The notes under the pieces were generated by a model. It was not told the DNA's origin. It did not search any database and saw nothing but the letters and a program-made list of their open reading frames with translations. A stretch of DNA of 64,000 bases. Origin: JAFMDF01 sp965277445. GTDB taxonomy: Bacteria > Bacteroidota > Bacteroidia > Chitinophagales > Saprospiraceae. Location: positions 620,001 to 684,000 of the forward strand of contig CBDICY010000001.1 in the NCBI GenBank assembly GCA_965277445.1. Reading direction: 5' to 3'. Shown one piece after another: positions 56,201 through 64,000 of this stretch. The number at the start of each line of letters is the position of its first letter. Position 1 is the first letter of the stretch. The translations under genes were made by a program, and so were the position numbers.

Positions 56201-57012
56201 AAACTTTCTTGATATAAGTCAGGGTATCGGTGCATTATTCTTCCGATGTGTATTCCAATAAAATAAGGATTGAAACCCATCAATTAAATTCAACCCACAT
56301 CCAGACATTGTTCTTCCGATGTGTATTCCAATAAAATAAGGATTGAAACCCAAAAATAAGTGTAATTACTTGATAGAAAATACCGCTTCCGATGTGTATT
56401 CCAATAAAATAAGGATTGAAACCAGATAATCCATTTATGTATTCGAGTATGATTCAAACTACTTCCGATGTGTATTCCAATAAAATAAGGATTGAAACTA
56501 ATTATTACACTAGTAATACTTACAAATATCAAAGCTTCCGATGTGTATTCCAATAAAATAAGGATTGAAACTTGTAATTGTTCCCTTTCATCCCCACCTG
56601 AATTGCTGTCTTCCGATGTGTATTCCAATAAAATAAGGATTGAAACAATGTCCTTTGTTTCGATGCTCCCAAGTGCCAAAAATCTTCCGATGTGTATTCC
56701 AATAAAATAAGGATTGAAACTCGCAAATTTCTTAACTGCACAAGTACTGTCTAAAGCTTCCGATGTGTATTCCAATAAAATAAGGATTGAAACGAAGATT
56801 GGGAAAAAAATTATGTTTCGAGAATGGAACTTCCGATGTGTATTCCAATAAAATAAGGATTGAAACTTTAAAAGGACTTGCAATTGCTGCACCTCTCTTG
56901 AACTTCCGATGTGTATTCCAATAAAATAAGGATTGAAACGTTTGTCCATCCTTCCTTCAAACCCACTACATTCGTCTTCCGATGTATATTCCAGCAAAAT
57001 AAGGAATGAAAT
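53296..57012 (+). CRISPR. CRISPR array, type I-B, 51 repeats and 50 spacers
   Basis: The repeat is 37 bases, begins CTTCCGATGTGTATTCCAAT and ends AAGGATTGAAAC. By direct count there are 51 copies with spacers of 35-39 bases (most 36 or 37). The first copy is at 53296-53332. I saw no change in the repeats except the last (56976-57012), which has five substitutions. The 3' ATTGAAAC gives the 8-base handle expected after Cas6 cutting. Several spacers translate into phage-like peptides, but no source can be named. The degenerate last repeat marks the old end. The array stops 60 bases before lpxD. Confidence 0.98.
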
Positions 57013-57072
57013 ATAGATTATCCTTACTTTTGAATAATATTCTCCTCTATCAAAAAATAGAAAAACCCCAAT

Positions 57073-58131
57073 ATGCAAATAACAGCAAAAAAAATATTCG
57101 AAGACAGCACCCCCAAAGACGAATTAGCCCAATTACTAGGAAACAAAGCAGCAATTATCCAAAACATAGCTGCCTTTGAATCAGGAAAAAGCGGAGACCT
57201 AGTTTTTGCCCCAAACCAATCTGCCTTAACGACAGCACTAAAAAATAAAGTAGCCCTAATCATCCTACCAAAAAAACTAGTCAAATTTATACCACCAAAT
57301 ACTGGCGAAATAGCATTTATTTTAAGCAATAACATTGGCATCTCTCACGCTCGTTTAAAACAAAAATATGGAGACCATGATTACACCCAAGCAGGCTGGG
57401 AAACCATTCATGATTCAGCCATTATCCATGAAAGTGTAGAGATCCCCAAAGGAACAAGTATTGGACCAAATGTAGTGATTGAAAAAGGCGTAATACTTGG
57501 GAGAGGCTGCAAGATAATGGCAAATGTGGTTCTCGAACATGGCGCAAAAATTGGCAATAAGGTAACGATTCACCCAGGAACGATCATCGGTTGGGATTGC
57601 GAAATAGGCGATGATTGTTTGATTTTGTCAAACGCTGTGATTGGTGGAGAAGGATTTGGCTATGCCCAAGACCAACATTTTAACCACCACCGAATTCCCC
57701 AAACGGGGAATGTTATTATCGGGAATAAAGTAACCATTGGCGCCTTAAATACGATTGATCGAGGTACTTATGGGGCAACAATTATTGGCAAAGGCTGTAT
57801 TTTTGATAATATGTGCCACGTGGCGCATAATGTACAAATCGGCGAAAATTGCATCATTTTATCAGGTTTTTTGTGTGCAGGATCAAGCATATTAGGAAAT
57901 AGGGTAGTGGCAAGTGGCGGCACGATGATAAAAGATCATGTAGAAATTTGTGATAATACGTATTTGGTACATCGAGCTGGTGTGATTAATAATATTACGA
58001 AACCTGGCGTTTATGCAGGTTCGCCCGTTTTGCCAATGCAAGACTATGTAAAGAGTAATGCGATTTATCGGGAGTTGGGGGAATTACGGAAAATGGTTTT
58101 AGAGTTATCAAATAAATTAACTGAAAAATAA
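57073..58131 (+). CDS. lpxD: UDP-3-O-acylglucosamine N-acyltransferase
   Basis: 352 aa. The N-terminal uridine-binding domain (about 1-100) is followed by a left-handed beta-helix of hexapeptide repeats (about 110-310: SIGPNVVIEKGVILGRGCKI), with the family motifs GGEGFGYAQDQHFNHHRIPQ, IGALNTIDRGTYG and HVAHN; His252 is the likely catalytic base. A C-terminal helix follows. Known: LpxD adds the second 3-hydroxyacyl chain in lipid A synthesis. No other lpx gene is nearby. It lies 60 bases past the array, which has no recognisable terminator, so some read-through is possible. Confidence 0.93.
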   Translation: MQITAKKIFEDSTPKDELAQLLGNKAAIIQNIAAFESGKSGDLVFAPNQSALTTALKNKVALIILPKKLVKFIPPNTGEIAFILSNNIGISHARLKQKYGDHDYTQAGWETIHDSAIIHESVEIPKGTSIGPNVVIEKGVILGRGCKIMANVVLEHGAKIGNKVTIHPGTIIGWDCEIGDDCLILSNAVIGGEGFGYAQDQHFNHHRIPQTGNVIIGNKVTIGALNTIDRGTYGATIIGKGCIFDNMCHVAHNVQIGENCIILSGFLCAGSSILGNRVVASGGTMIKDHVEICDNTYLVHRAGVINNITKPGVYAGSPVLPMQDYVKSNAIYRELGELRKMVLELSNKLTEK

Positions 58132-58240
58132 CTTTAAGAAACCCTTAACCGATATTAACATATCGGAAGGCAGGTTTTTGAAAATTTTGTGGTCTAATAG
58201 GATGTAAACAAGTTCAATCATCCAGACAAAATAATTGATT

Positions 58241-58987
58241 ATGAAAAAATTATTGGTATTATCTTTCTTATTAATGACCACCATTTTGGTAAATGCGCAA
58301 AGAAGAGGTGGACCACCTTCACCAGAAGTACGTGCAGAAAAAATGGTCAGTCACTTAACTACCGAATTAAATTTATCTACAGCACAGCAAACTCAATTAA
58401 AAGAAATTTTTGTGGAGCAACACCAAAGTAGAAAAGCAGGTGGTAAAAATATGCGAGATTTAAGTCAAGCAGAAAAGGAAGCCTTTAAAGCAGAACGTAA
58501 AGCAGATAAAGCGGAAATGGACAGCAAAATTGCGACTATTTTAACGCCTGCTCAATTAGAAACTTTTCAAAAGTTAGAAACGGAAAAGAAAGCGAATCGT
58601 GGACAAAGAGGAGGTGCTAAAGGTCAAGAAGGTCGTGGAAAAGGTGAAAAGGGGCAAGGAAAAGGTAAGGGGAAAAACAAAGAAAAAGTGACTCGAGAAA
58701 TGAGGGCGGAAAAAAGAACTGAAAAATTAACAGAGACTTTAGGGTTAGATGCGAATCAGCAAGATGCGGTATATCAACTGTTTTTGCAGCAAGCACCAAA
58801 GCAAAAAGTGGATAGAAAGAAATTATCCAAAGAAGAGAGGGAGTTATTAAAAGCGGAGCGCCAGCAAGAAAAAGCAGCTTTTGACGCGGAATTAGCTCAA
58901 ATTTTAACGCCTGCTCAATTCGAGCAATTTCAAAATTTGCCTAAAAAGGAGAAAGGTAAAAAGAAGGGAAAGAAAAATAAAAAATAG
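58241..58987 (+). CDS. Spy/CpxP-like periplasmic protein with two helical repeats
   Basis: 248 aa from the ATG at 58241; a TTG two codons earlier is less likely. A signal peptide (MKKLLVLSFLLMTTILVNAQ) is followed by two copies of a helical unit: SHLTTELNLSTAQQTQLKEI...ATILTPAQLETFQKL and EKLTETLGLDANQQDAVYQL...AQILTPAQFEQFQNL. They are joined by a Gly/Lys-rich linker (GGAKGQEGRGKGEKGQGKGK), and the protein ends in a Lys-rich tail. The LTxxQ-like motifs recall Spy/CpxP chaperones and the LTPAQ repeats common in Bacteroidota. The function is not established. A bidirectional terminator follows at once. Confidence 0.75.
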   Translation: MKKLLVLSFLLMTTILVNAQRRGGPPSPEVRAEKMVSHLTTELNLSTAQQTQLKEIFVEQHQSRKAGGKNMRDLSQAEKEAFKAERKADKAEMDSKIATILTPAQLETFQKLETEKKANRGQRGGAKGQEGRGKGEKGQGKGKGKNKEKVTREMRAEKRTEKLTETLGLDANQQDAVYQLFLQQAPKQKVDRKKLSKEERELLKAERQQEKAAFDAELAQILTPAQFEQFQNLPKKEKGKKKGKKNKK

Positions 58988-59059
58988 AAAACTGTTGCCA
59001 GTTACGAGTTGCCAGTTACCTGTTATTCAAACTGGCAACTGGCAACTGGCAACAGTTTT
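58988..59059. terminator. Bidirectional terminator hairpin
   Basis: AAAACTGTTGCCAGTT at 58988-59003 and its exact complement at 59044-59059 enclose further CAACTGG units that can also pair. It separates convergent genes and has A and T runs on both sides, so it can end transcription from either gene. The last bases overlap the stop codon region of the acyl-CoA dehydrogenase gene. Confidence 0.85.
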
Positions 59060-60863
59060 AGTTTATAAAAGCAGAATCAATATCCAAAGTCAAACGATCT
59101 TCACTTAACAACCGATCTCGCAAAGCTTGAATCTTCGGTAATTCATATTCAAAATAATATTTCATGGTATGTACTTTACCTTGGTAGAATAAATAATCAT
59201 CGCCTACTGCACCCGCATCAATCGCTTTTTGAGCGACTGCTCCTTGCTTCAACCACAACCAAGCAACCGTCACAATACCAAAGAACTCTAAATACAAAGT
59301 AGCATCCGACAAAAAGACTTCTGGTCTGTTTTTCATCGCTACCTCAATCAAATGCATCGTTGTACCATGCAAAGTTTTGGCGGCATCTTCTAGTTGACCC
59401 GCATAAGGTTTTAAGGAGTCGATAGCATTTGCTTTAGCCATCGTTCCTTTCATTTCTTGCAAGATTAATTTTAAGGCTTTTCCTTTTTCCAACATCACCT
59501 TCCGACCTAAAATATCCATGCCGTGAATGGTGGTTGTTCCTTCATAAATGGCATTGACTCGAATGTCTCGATAATATTGCTCCAATGGAAAATCGTCTGT
59601 ATAACCTGCACCACCCAATACTTGCATCCCTGCACTAACGGATAAATTTCCCCATTCAGAAGGGAAGGATTTAACGACAGGGGTTAATAATTCCAATAAT
59701 AAATGCGCATCTTCTTTTTGTTGACCTGTTGCGTTTTCTGCAATATCCGCGTAAGAAGCACAAAGTTGAACAATGGCGATACTGCCTTCTGTAATTGCTT
59801 TTTGGAATAATAACATTCGTCGAACATCGGCATGCTCAATAATCAAAACCTGCGGCTGAGAAGCATCTTTATTAGATGGATGCCGACCTTGTGGTCGTTC
59901 ATTGGCATATTGCAAACTGGCATAATAAGCCGCACTTGCGGTACCTGCTGCCATTGCACCCGTTCCAATTCTTGCTTCATTCATCATTTGGAACATATAA
60001 GGTAAACCTCGATTAGGTGCACCAACTAAATACCCTTTACAATCATCACTTTCCCCCATCATCAAATGCGCAGCAACGTATCCTTTTTGTCCCATTTTGC
60101 CAAACAAACCAGCCGTTACGACATCATTATTTTCAACGCCAGCTGCTGTTTTTCGGTATTTAGGAACGACAAATAAAGAAATCCCTTTTGTTCCAGCAGG
60201 TGCGCCATCAATTCTAGCCAACGTTAAGTGGATAATATTTTCAGCGGTTTCATAATCTCCACCAGAAATATAGATTTTTTGCCCTTTGATATTATAAGAG
60301 CCATCTCCATTCGGCGAAGCACTTGAGGTAATATCTGATAAGGAGCTACCTGCTTGTGGCTCCGTCAAACACATCGTTCCCTGCCAATCTCCTGCCATCA
60401 TTTTAGGCACATAGGCATCGTGCAATGCTTGACTACCAAAGGCTCTAATTAAATTGGAGGCACCGTCTGTCAATAAGGTATAAGCCGCCGCATTGGCATT
60501 GGCTGCATTCATAATTAGTTTGGCGGTATTAAGTAATAATTGCGGCATTTGTTGCCCGCCTTTTTCATAACTTGTATAAGGGCCTATCCATCCACCATCT
60601 CCTAAGGCTTTAATGGCTTTTTGCAGCCCAGGATGTACTTTTACTTTTCCATCTTTCTCCTCATAATAGGCTTTTTTCTTATCCATCTCCGTAAAAATAG
60701 GGTAGAGGTAGGTGTCTGATAAATCCTTTACTGTCTCTATCGCCATATCATAAGCTTCTGCGTCGTAGTCTTGATATTTTGGTAAACTATTAATGGTATT
60801 GAGGTCTAATACCTCGTGTAACATAAATTTTAAGTTGCGGATACTGATGTATTCTTTTGCCAT
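59058..60863 (-). CDS. Acyl-CoA dehydrogenase
   Basis: 601 aa, the long form with a C-terminal extra domain. The FAD/acyl-binding region has CLTEPQAGSSLSDITSSASP and GQKIYISGGDYETAENIIHL. The catalytic Glu lies in VNAIYEGTTTIHGMDILGRK. The N-terminal helical domain and the extension after about 480 are complete. Known: these flavoenzymes introduce a trans-2 double bond in acyl-CoA during beta-oxidation and pass electrons to ETF. No other beta-oxidation gene is in the window. The upstream side carries a tandem-repeat array. Confidence 0.94.
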   Translation of the reverse strand: MAKEYISIRNLKFMLHEVLDLNTINSLPKYQDYDAEAYDMAIETVKDLSDTYLYPIFTEMDKKKAYYEEKDGKVKVHPGLQKAIKALGDGGWIGPYTSYEKGGQQMPQLLLNTAKLIMNAANANAAAYTLLTDGASNLIRAFGSQALHDAYVPKMMAGDWQGTMCLTEPQAGSSLSDITSSASPNGDGSYNIKGQKIYISGGDYETAENIIHLTLARIDGAPAGTKGISLFVVPKYRKTAAGVENNDVVTAGLFGKMGQKGYVAAHLMMGESDDCKGYLVGAPNRGLPYMFQMMNEARIGTGAMAAGTASAAYYASLQYANERPQGRHPSNKDASQPQVLIIEHADVRRMLLFQKAITEGSIAIVQLCASYADIAENATGQQKEDAHLLLELLTPVVKSFPSEWGNLSVSAGMQVLGGAGYTDDFPLEQYYRDIRVNAIYEGTTTIHGMDILGRKVMLEKGKALKLILQEMKGTMAKANAIDSLKPYAGQLEDAAKTLHGTTMHLIEVAMKNRPEVFLSDATLYLEFFGIVTVAWLWLKQGAVAQKAIDAGAVGDDYLFYQGKVHTMKYYFEYELPKIQALRDRLLSEDRLTLDIDSAFIN

Positions 60864-60962
60864 ATTAATTGCTGATTTACTATAATTTTTAGATTTTTTG
60901 TGGCTGCAAGATGCGGATTTTTTTGGAGATAACTACTAGATTATTGTCATTTTCTGTTTACG

Positions 60963-61230
60963 GATGCGTTTATGCTTCTCCCCACGAATTATGCTTCTCC
61001 ACGAATTATTTTTTTGGATGCGTTTATGTTTTCCCCACGAATTATGCTTCTCCACGAATTATTTTTTTTGGATGTGTTTTGCTTTTCCCCACGAATTATG
61101 CTTCTCCACGGATTATTTTTTTGGATGTGTTTTTTCCCCACGAATTATGCTTCTCCACGAATTATTTTTTTGGATGTGTTTATGCTTTTCCCTGCGAATC
61201 ATTTTTCCCCACGAATTATTTTTCTGGATG
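60963..61230 (+). repeat. Left tandem-repeat array (about 53-base unit, five copies)
   Basis: Units begin with GGATG at 60963, 61017, 61070, 61123 and 61172, with a last partial copy at 61226. Each contains CCCCACGAATTATGCTTCTC followed by CACGAATTATTTTTTT. The same text, reversed and complemented, forms the array at 62143-62500 on the other side of the GxxExxY gene. The array lies between the 5' end of the acyl-CoA dehydrogenase gene and the 3' end of the GxxExxY gene. Open frames through it are by-products of the repeat. Confidence 0.85.
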
Positions 61231-61253
61231 CTTTTTAATTCCTTACAGATTAG

Positions 61254-62069
61254 TTATGGACAGATGCCGATGATTTCTAATTTTTCTTTTCCGAAGTGTA
61301 CTAATAGACCGATTGGTAAGTTGGTATCTTTTAGATAGGTTTTCATTTTATTTATTTCAGGAGCTATTTCGTCTTTTAGGGCAATGACTTTACAGAGAAT
61401 GCTATGGTCAATGATAGGCACTTTTAATTTAAAATGTCGAATCACTTTTTTGCTAAATTTTATAGGAATAATTGTTTGCGGAGTAAATGGGATTTCTTTG
61501 TAAGATAGTTCTGCTTGAAGTAAATTTATATAAATGGTATCTTCATAACCTAGACCATATAATTCAAGAATAGTCAAAATAGCTGTTCTTAAATTTTGGA
61601 GATTCTTTTTAAGATTTAAAGAAAACAATCTTGCTAATTCCGCATAATCTTCTGTAAAAAGTGCTTCTTTTTCGGTAAAGAGTATTCGCTTGAAATGTAC
61701 ACTAGGTGTGCCAAAATTGACTAGCAACCCTAAATCCATTTGCCAATTTTTTAGATAAGATAGAATTTGTAAATAATGGGCTGGATGAAAATCAGTTGCT
61801 ACATTCTTCAACTCTAAAAGAATCTTGTCTTCAATAATTAAATCTGCAATAAACGTGTGAATATTCACCCCTCGATATTCAATAGATTTTTGTACCTTAG
61901 TTTGAAAAGAAATATTGCTCATTTTTAACCGTTCTTCCAACGCCAAATGATAACTTCCCTCATCATACCCCATCCCTAAAGCATTATGAACATCATAAAA
62001 ACAGCCAATCAATGAATAACTTAGCTTTTCGTGTAGTAATCCCATTTCATTTGTTTTAATTGAGCACAT
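61254..62069 (-). CDS. Tandem GxxExxY (PD-(D/E)XK nuclease-like) protein
   Basis: 271 aa, twice the usual GxxExxY length of about 130. Domain 1 (about 14-130) has the name motif as GYDEGSY (34-40), the nuclease residues Asp76 and Glu86-x-Lys88 in ADLIIEDKILLELKNV, and LGLLVNFG. Domain 2 (about 155-271) keeps the shape (GYEDTIY at 174-180, LPIGLLVHFG) but has lost the catalytic residues: the segment reads VPIIDHSILCKVIALKD. Known: the GxxExxY/PDDEXK_3 family is widespread and its biological role is unsettled. The gene stands between two inverted tandem-repeat arrays, 24 bases from one and 74 from the other. Inferred: a nuclease or DNA-binding protein tied to these repeats. Confidence 0.88.
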   Translation of the reverse strand: MCSIKTNEMGLLHEKLSYSLIGCFYDVHNALGMGYDEGSYHLALEERLKMSNISFQTKVQKSIEYRGVNIHTFIADLIIEDKILLELKNVATDFHPAHYLQILSYLKNWQMDLGLLVNFGTPSVHFKRILFTEKEALFTEDYAELARLFSLNLKKNLQNLRTAILTILELYGLGYEDTIYINLLQAELSYKEIPFTPQTIIPIKFSKKVIRHFKLKVPIIDHSILCKVIALKDEIAPEINKMKTYLKDTNLPIGLLVHFGKEKLEIIGICP

Positions 62070-62142
62070 TCAATCACAAAATAGAAATTATCAACTAAAC
62101 ATCAACAAAAATACCTACTAAAAAATTCATGAGACAAAACAA

Positions 62143-62500
62143 AATCCGCAAACAAAAAATCCGTGGGGAAAGCAAAAAGCAATCCGCAAAAAAAATCCTG
62201 GGGAGCTAAAATCCGTGGGGCAAAAAGCAATCCATAAAAAAAAATCCGTGGGGAAGCATAATTCGTGGGGAAAGCAAAAAGCAATCCGCAAACAAAAATC
62301 CTGGGGAGCTAAAATCCGTGGGGCAAAAAGCAATCCATAAAAAAAAATCCGTGGGGAAGCATAATTCGTGGGGAAAGCAAAAAGCAACCCGCAAAAAAAA
62401 TCCTGGGGAGCTAAAATCCGTGGGGCAAAAAGCAATCCATAAAAAAAATCCGTGGGGAAGCATAATTCGTGGGGAAAGCAAAAAGCAATCCGCAAACAAA
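62143..62500 (-). repeat. Right tandem-repeat array (about 102-base unit, three copies plus ends)
   Basis: Units start with AATCCGCAA or AACCCGCAA at 62181, 62283, 62386 and 62487 (spacing 102, 103, 101), with a partial copy from 62143. Each unit is two related halves of about 50 bases containing ATCCGTGGGG, AAGCATAATTCGTGGGG and AAAGCAAAAAGC. The half-unit is the reverse complement of the left array's unit, so the two arrays point toward the GxxExxY gene between them. Confidence 0.85.
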
Positions 62501-62533
62501 AAAAGCACATAAGAAAATAATTTCCTATGTGCT
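62497..62533 (-). terminator. Intrinsic terminator of the LytTR gene
   Basis: On the minus strand AGCACATAGGAAA pairs with TTTCTTATGTGCT (one mismatch) around a 4-base loop and is followed by seven T residues. It lies 30 bases past the stop at 62563 and adjoins the right repeat array. Confidence 0.88.
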
Positions 62534-62562
62534 TTCCCGAATTAGTAACCAAACATCTGAAA

Positions 62563-63336
62563 CTAAGATTCGGAAACAAAAGTCTCCTGCAACTGTCGTA
62601 ATTTTTCTAAAAACAAAGGGCGTCGTCTACGAGAAATTTCCACAGACTTTCCATCTTCCATTAGCAAATAACCACCTTCATTTCGAACATAAGATTTGAT
62701 ATAATTCAAATTGATAAGGTGACTTTGGTGTACTTTAAAGAAATTAAAAGGCGTCAATAAATTATCGTAGTGTTTTAAGGTTTTAGAAGCGGTAATTCTT
62801 CGACCGTCCACAATCCAAAAATGGGTCATATTATCGTCTGCTTCCAAACGAATAATATCTGTGATTGGCACAAATTGGACTTCTTGCATAGAAGAAATAC
62901 CAATTTTTCTAAAAGGATTTGGGTTATAATGGCCTTTAAAAACCTCCAATTTTTCCTTAATATTTGAGTATTTACGACCCTTGGGAATCCGATTGACTGC
63001 CGAAATTAAATCATCGGCATCAATAGGTTTAGTGATATACCCGATGCTACTATATTCACAGGCACGGATGGCAAACTTATCGTAAGCCGTCACAAAAATG
63101 ATTTCAAAATTTATATCTTTAATTTGGTCGATTAAGGAAAATACAAGACCATCAGGAAGGTTGATGTCTAAAAAAGCAACATCAATTTTTCTTTTTGGAT
63201 TATTGATTAAAGTCAAACCAGATTCAATGTCTTCTGCCGTTCCAACAACTTTGATACCTTGACAATGCAAGCCTAATTGGTTACTTAAATTACTTACACC
63301 TGCAGGTTCATCGTCAATAATTACAGCATTTATCAT
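62563..63336 (-). CDS. LytTR-family response regulator
   Basis: 257 aa. The receiver domain (1-125) has the acidic pocket Asp8, Asp9 and Glu10, the phosphoacceptor Asp57 in AFLDINLPDG, Thr in IIFVTAYDKFAIRA and Lys in GYITKPIDADDL. The LytTR DNA-binding domain spans about 150-250 (ITDIIRLEADDNMTHFWIVD, FFKVHQSHLINLNYIKSYV). Known: such regulators are phosphorylated by a LytS-type histidine kinase and activate nearby promoters. No kinase gene is within the window. It ends in a clear terminator. Confidence 0.94.
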   Translation of the reverse strand: MINAVIIDDEPAGVSNLSNQLGLHCQGIKVVGTAEDIESGLTLINNPKRKIDVAFLDINLPDGLVFSLIDQIKDINFEIIFVTAYDKFAIRACEYSSIGYITKPIDADDLISAVNRIPKGRKYSNIKEKLEVFKGHYNPNPFRKIGISSMQEVQFVPITDIIRLEADDNMTHFWIVDGRRITASKTLKHYDNLLTPFNFFKVHQSHLINLNYIKSYVRNEGGYLLMEDGKSVEISRRRRPLFLEKLRQLQETFVSES

Positions 63337-63591
63337 AGTATGTGTTTTTTCGAAAAAGTAAATTCCGATAATAGTGTTTGAATAATTTGGAATTAACTTT
63401 ACTCAGTTAGCTAAATTTGTTTATACGAATAATGAAATTTTATCTCAAAAATTATTATTATATAAAAATAAATATAAGCGAAGTTATGATAATTAGCAAT
63501 TATGTGGTAGTTATTCTATAGGAAAAAAATATATTTTAACTTATTGTCTTTTGATACGGTAGCTGTAGGTTATGGAACGGTAAACCAAGAT

Positions 63592-64000
63592 TTAGGAATT
63601 TCCGAGAGACAATCGTTTTTTTAGAAACTTTTCTCGAATAACTGCCTTGACAGGTTTATTTTCAATTTTGGATTCTAACCAAGAAATAATGTCTAAATAT
63701 AAGAACGGACGGCGTTCGTAAGGATCATTTTGAATTTTCTCTAGATTAGCTTTTAGTTTAGTGAATTCTCTTTTTAGGCCGTTTTTTCGTTGAATTCTAT
63801 GCAAGCGCCTCAAAAATTGTAAGATTTCCTTCTGGGCTTGATGCAATTCCTGCATTTTAGCTAAGAATCGATAAACAGACTTGACCAAATATTCTAATAA
63901 TTGGGTATGCCCCAACTCGTAATGCGCCATTAAATTTAGGAACCTTGCAAAACATTGGATGTCTTCTCTAATTTGTGGATTGGGAGCGTTAAGAATCAGG
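63592..64000 (-). CDS. C-terminal part of an unknown protein (5' end outside window)
   Basis: The minus-strand frame stays open from its stop at 63592 to the window edge, giving at least 135 residues, so the ATG at 63930 is probably internal. The visible part begins LILNAPNPQIREDIQCFARF and is all helical and strongly basic, with QKEILQFLRRLHRIQRKNGL and the ending EKFLKKRLSLGNS. I do not recognise a family. The 255 bases between it and the LytTR gene hold nothing recognised. Confidence 0.65.
   Translation of the reverse strand, partial: LILNAPNPQIREDIQCFARFLNLMAHYELGHTQLLEYLVKSVYRFLAKMQELHQAQKEILQFLRRLHRIQRKNGLKREFTKLKANLEKIQNDPYERRPFLYLDIISWLESKIENKPVKAVIREKFLKKRLSLGNS

Noticed and set aside
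53151..57078. Many minus-strand frames with repeated peptides such as FQSLFYWNTHRK, VSILILLEYTSE and FNPYFIGIHIGS
   Set aside because: They are translations of the CRISPR repeat in the three reverse frames. They have no independent start, signal or composition, and are a known annotation artefact.
60911..61338. Overlapping plus-strand frames rich in Phe and Cys (NYASPRIIFFGC-type repeats)
   Set aside because: They exist only because the 53-base tandem repeat lacks stops; three frames are open at once.
62102..62579. Frames of up to 150 codons through the right array (FPHELCFPTDFF-type repeats)
   Set aside because: Same reason: by-product of the repeat unit, with several frames open on both strands.

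Overview
This 64 kb, AT-rich window looks like a chromosomal segment of a Bacteroidota bacterium, most likely of the Saprospiria. The support is: type IX secretion (Por-type) C-terminal sorting domains on several exported proteins, a gliding-motility (SprB/CHU_C type) remnant, an ECF sigma / FecR / STN-TonB receptor set, MacB-like permeases with a prefix domain under a PadR regulator, and TATATTTG (-7, TAnnTTTG type) promoter boxes. No rRNA, tRNA or insertion sequence with a transposase was seen. The species cannot be named from the sequence alone.

Layout. 1-5 kb: outer-membrane receptor (cut by the window edge), anti-sigma factor and ECF sigma factor on the minus strand. 5-13 kb: LuxR-type regulator, PadR-controlled permease, M50-like/TPR membrane protein, a tiny type IX-tagged protein, YwbE and a DUF2911 protein. 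13-27 kb: adhesin pseudogene, membrane glycosyltransferase, secreted S9 peptidase, hydrolase-OsmC fusion, TM2/TPR/SHOCT protein, a queuosine-mannosyltransferase homologue, a second hydrolase, a PrsW protease and an unknown protein. 27-40 kb: two giant repeat-rich surface proteins (1555 and 2446 aa) with the same unusual parts: a C-type lectin domain nested in a HYR domain, a shared unnamed domain of about 175 aa, a Cys-rich module of about 80 aa, and a type IX tail. 40-43 kb: outer-membrane barrel and a diacylglycerol-kinase-like protein. 43-57 kb: a complete type I-B CRISPR-Cas locus (WYL regulator, cas8b-cas7-cas5-cas3-cas6-cas1-cas2-cas4) followed by a leader and a 51-repeat array. 57-64 kb: lpxD, a Spy-like protein, an acyl-CoA dehydrogenase, a double GxxExxY (PD-(D/E)XK) gene between two converging tandem-repeat arrays, a LytTR response regulator, and the 3' part of an unknown gene.

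How parts work together. The sigma/FecR/receptor genes form a cell-surface signalling and uptake unit. The cas genes are tightly packed and cover crRNA processing (Cas6), surveillance (Cas8b, Cas7, Cas5), target destruction (HD-Cas3) and spacer acquisition (Cas1, Cas2, Cas4), with a WYL protein as the probable regulator. The two lectin proteins are probably exported by the type IX system and displayed at the surface.

Much of the intergenic DNA consists of palindromic, transposase-less elements (at least eight), several abutting or overlapping gene ends. A short motif, ATYCGTGGGG, is clustered around the GxxExxY gene and occurs singly or in pairs elsewhere. The best candidates for undescribed biology are the GxxExxY gene with its inverted repeat arrays, and the nested-lectin surface proteins with their shared unnamed domains.
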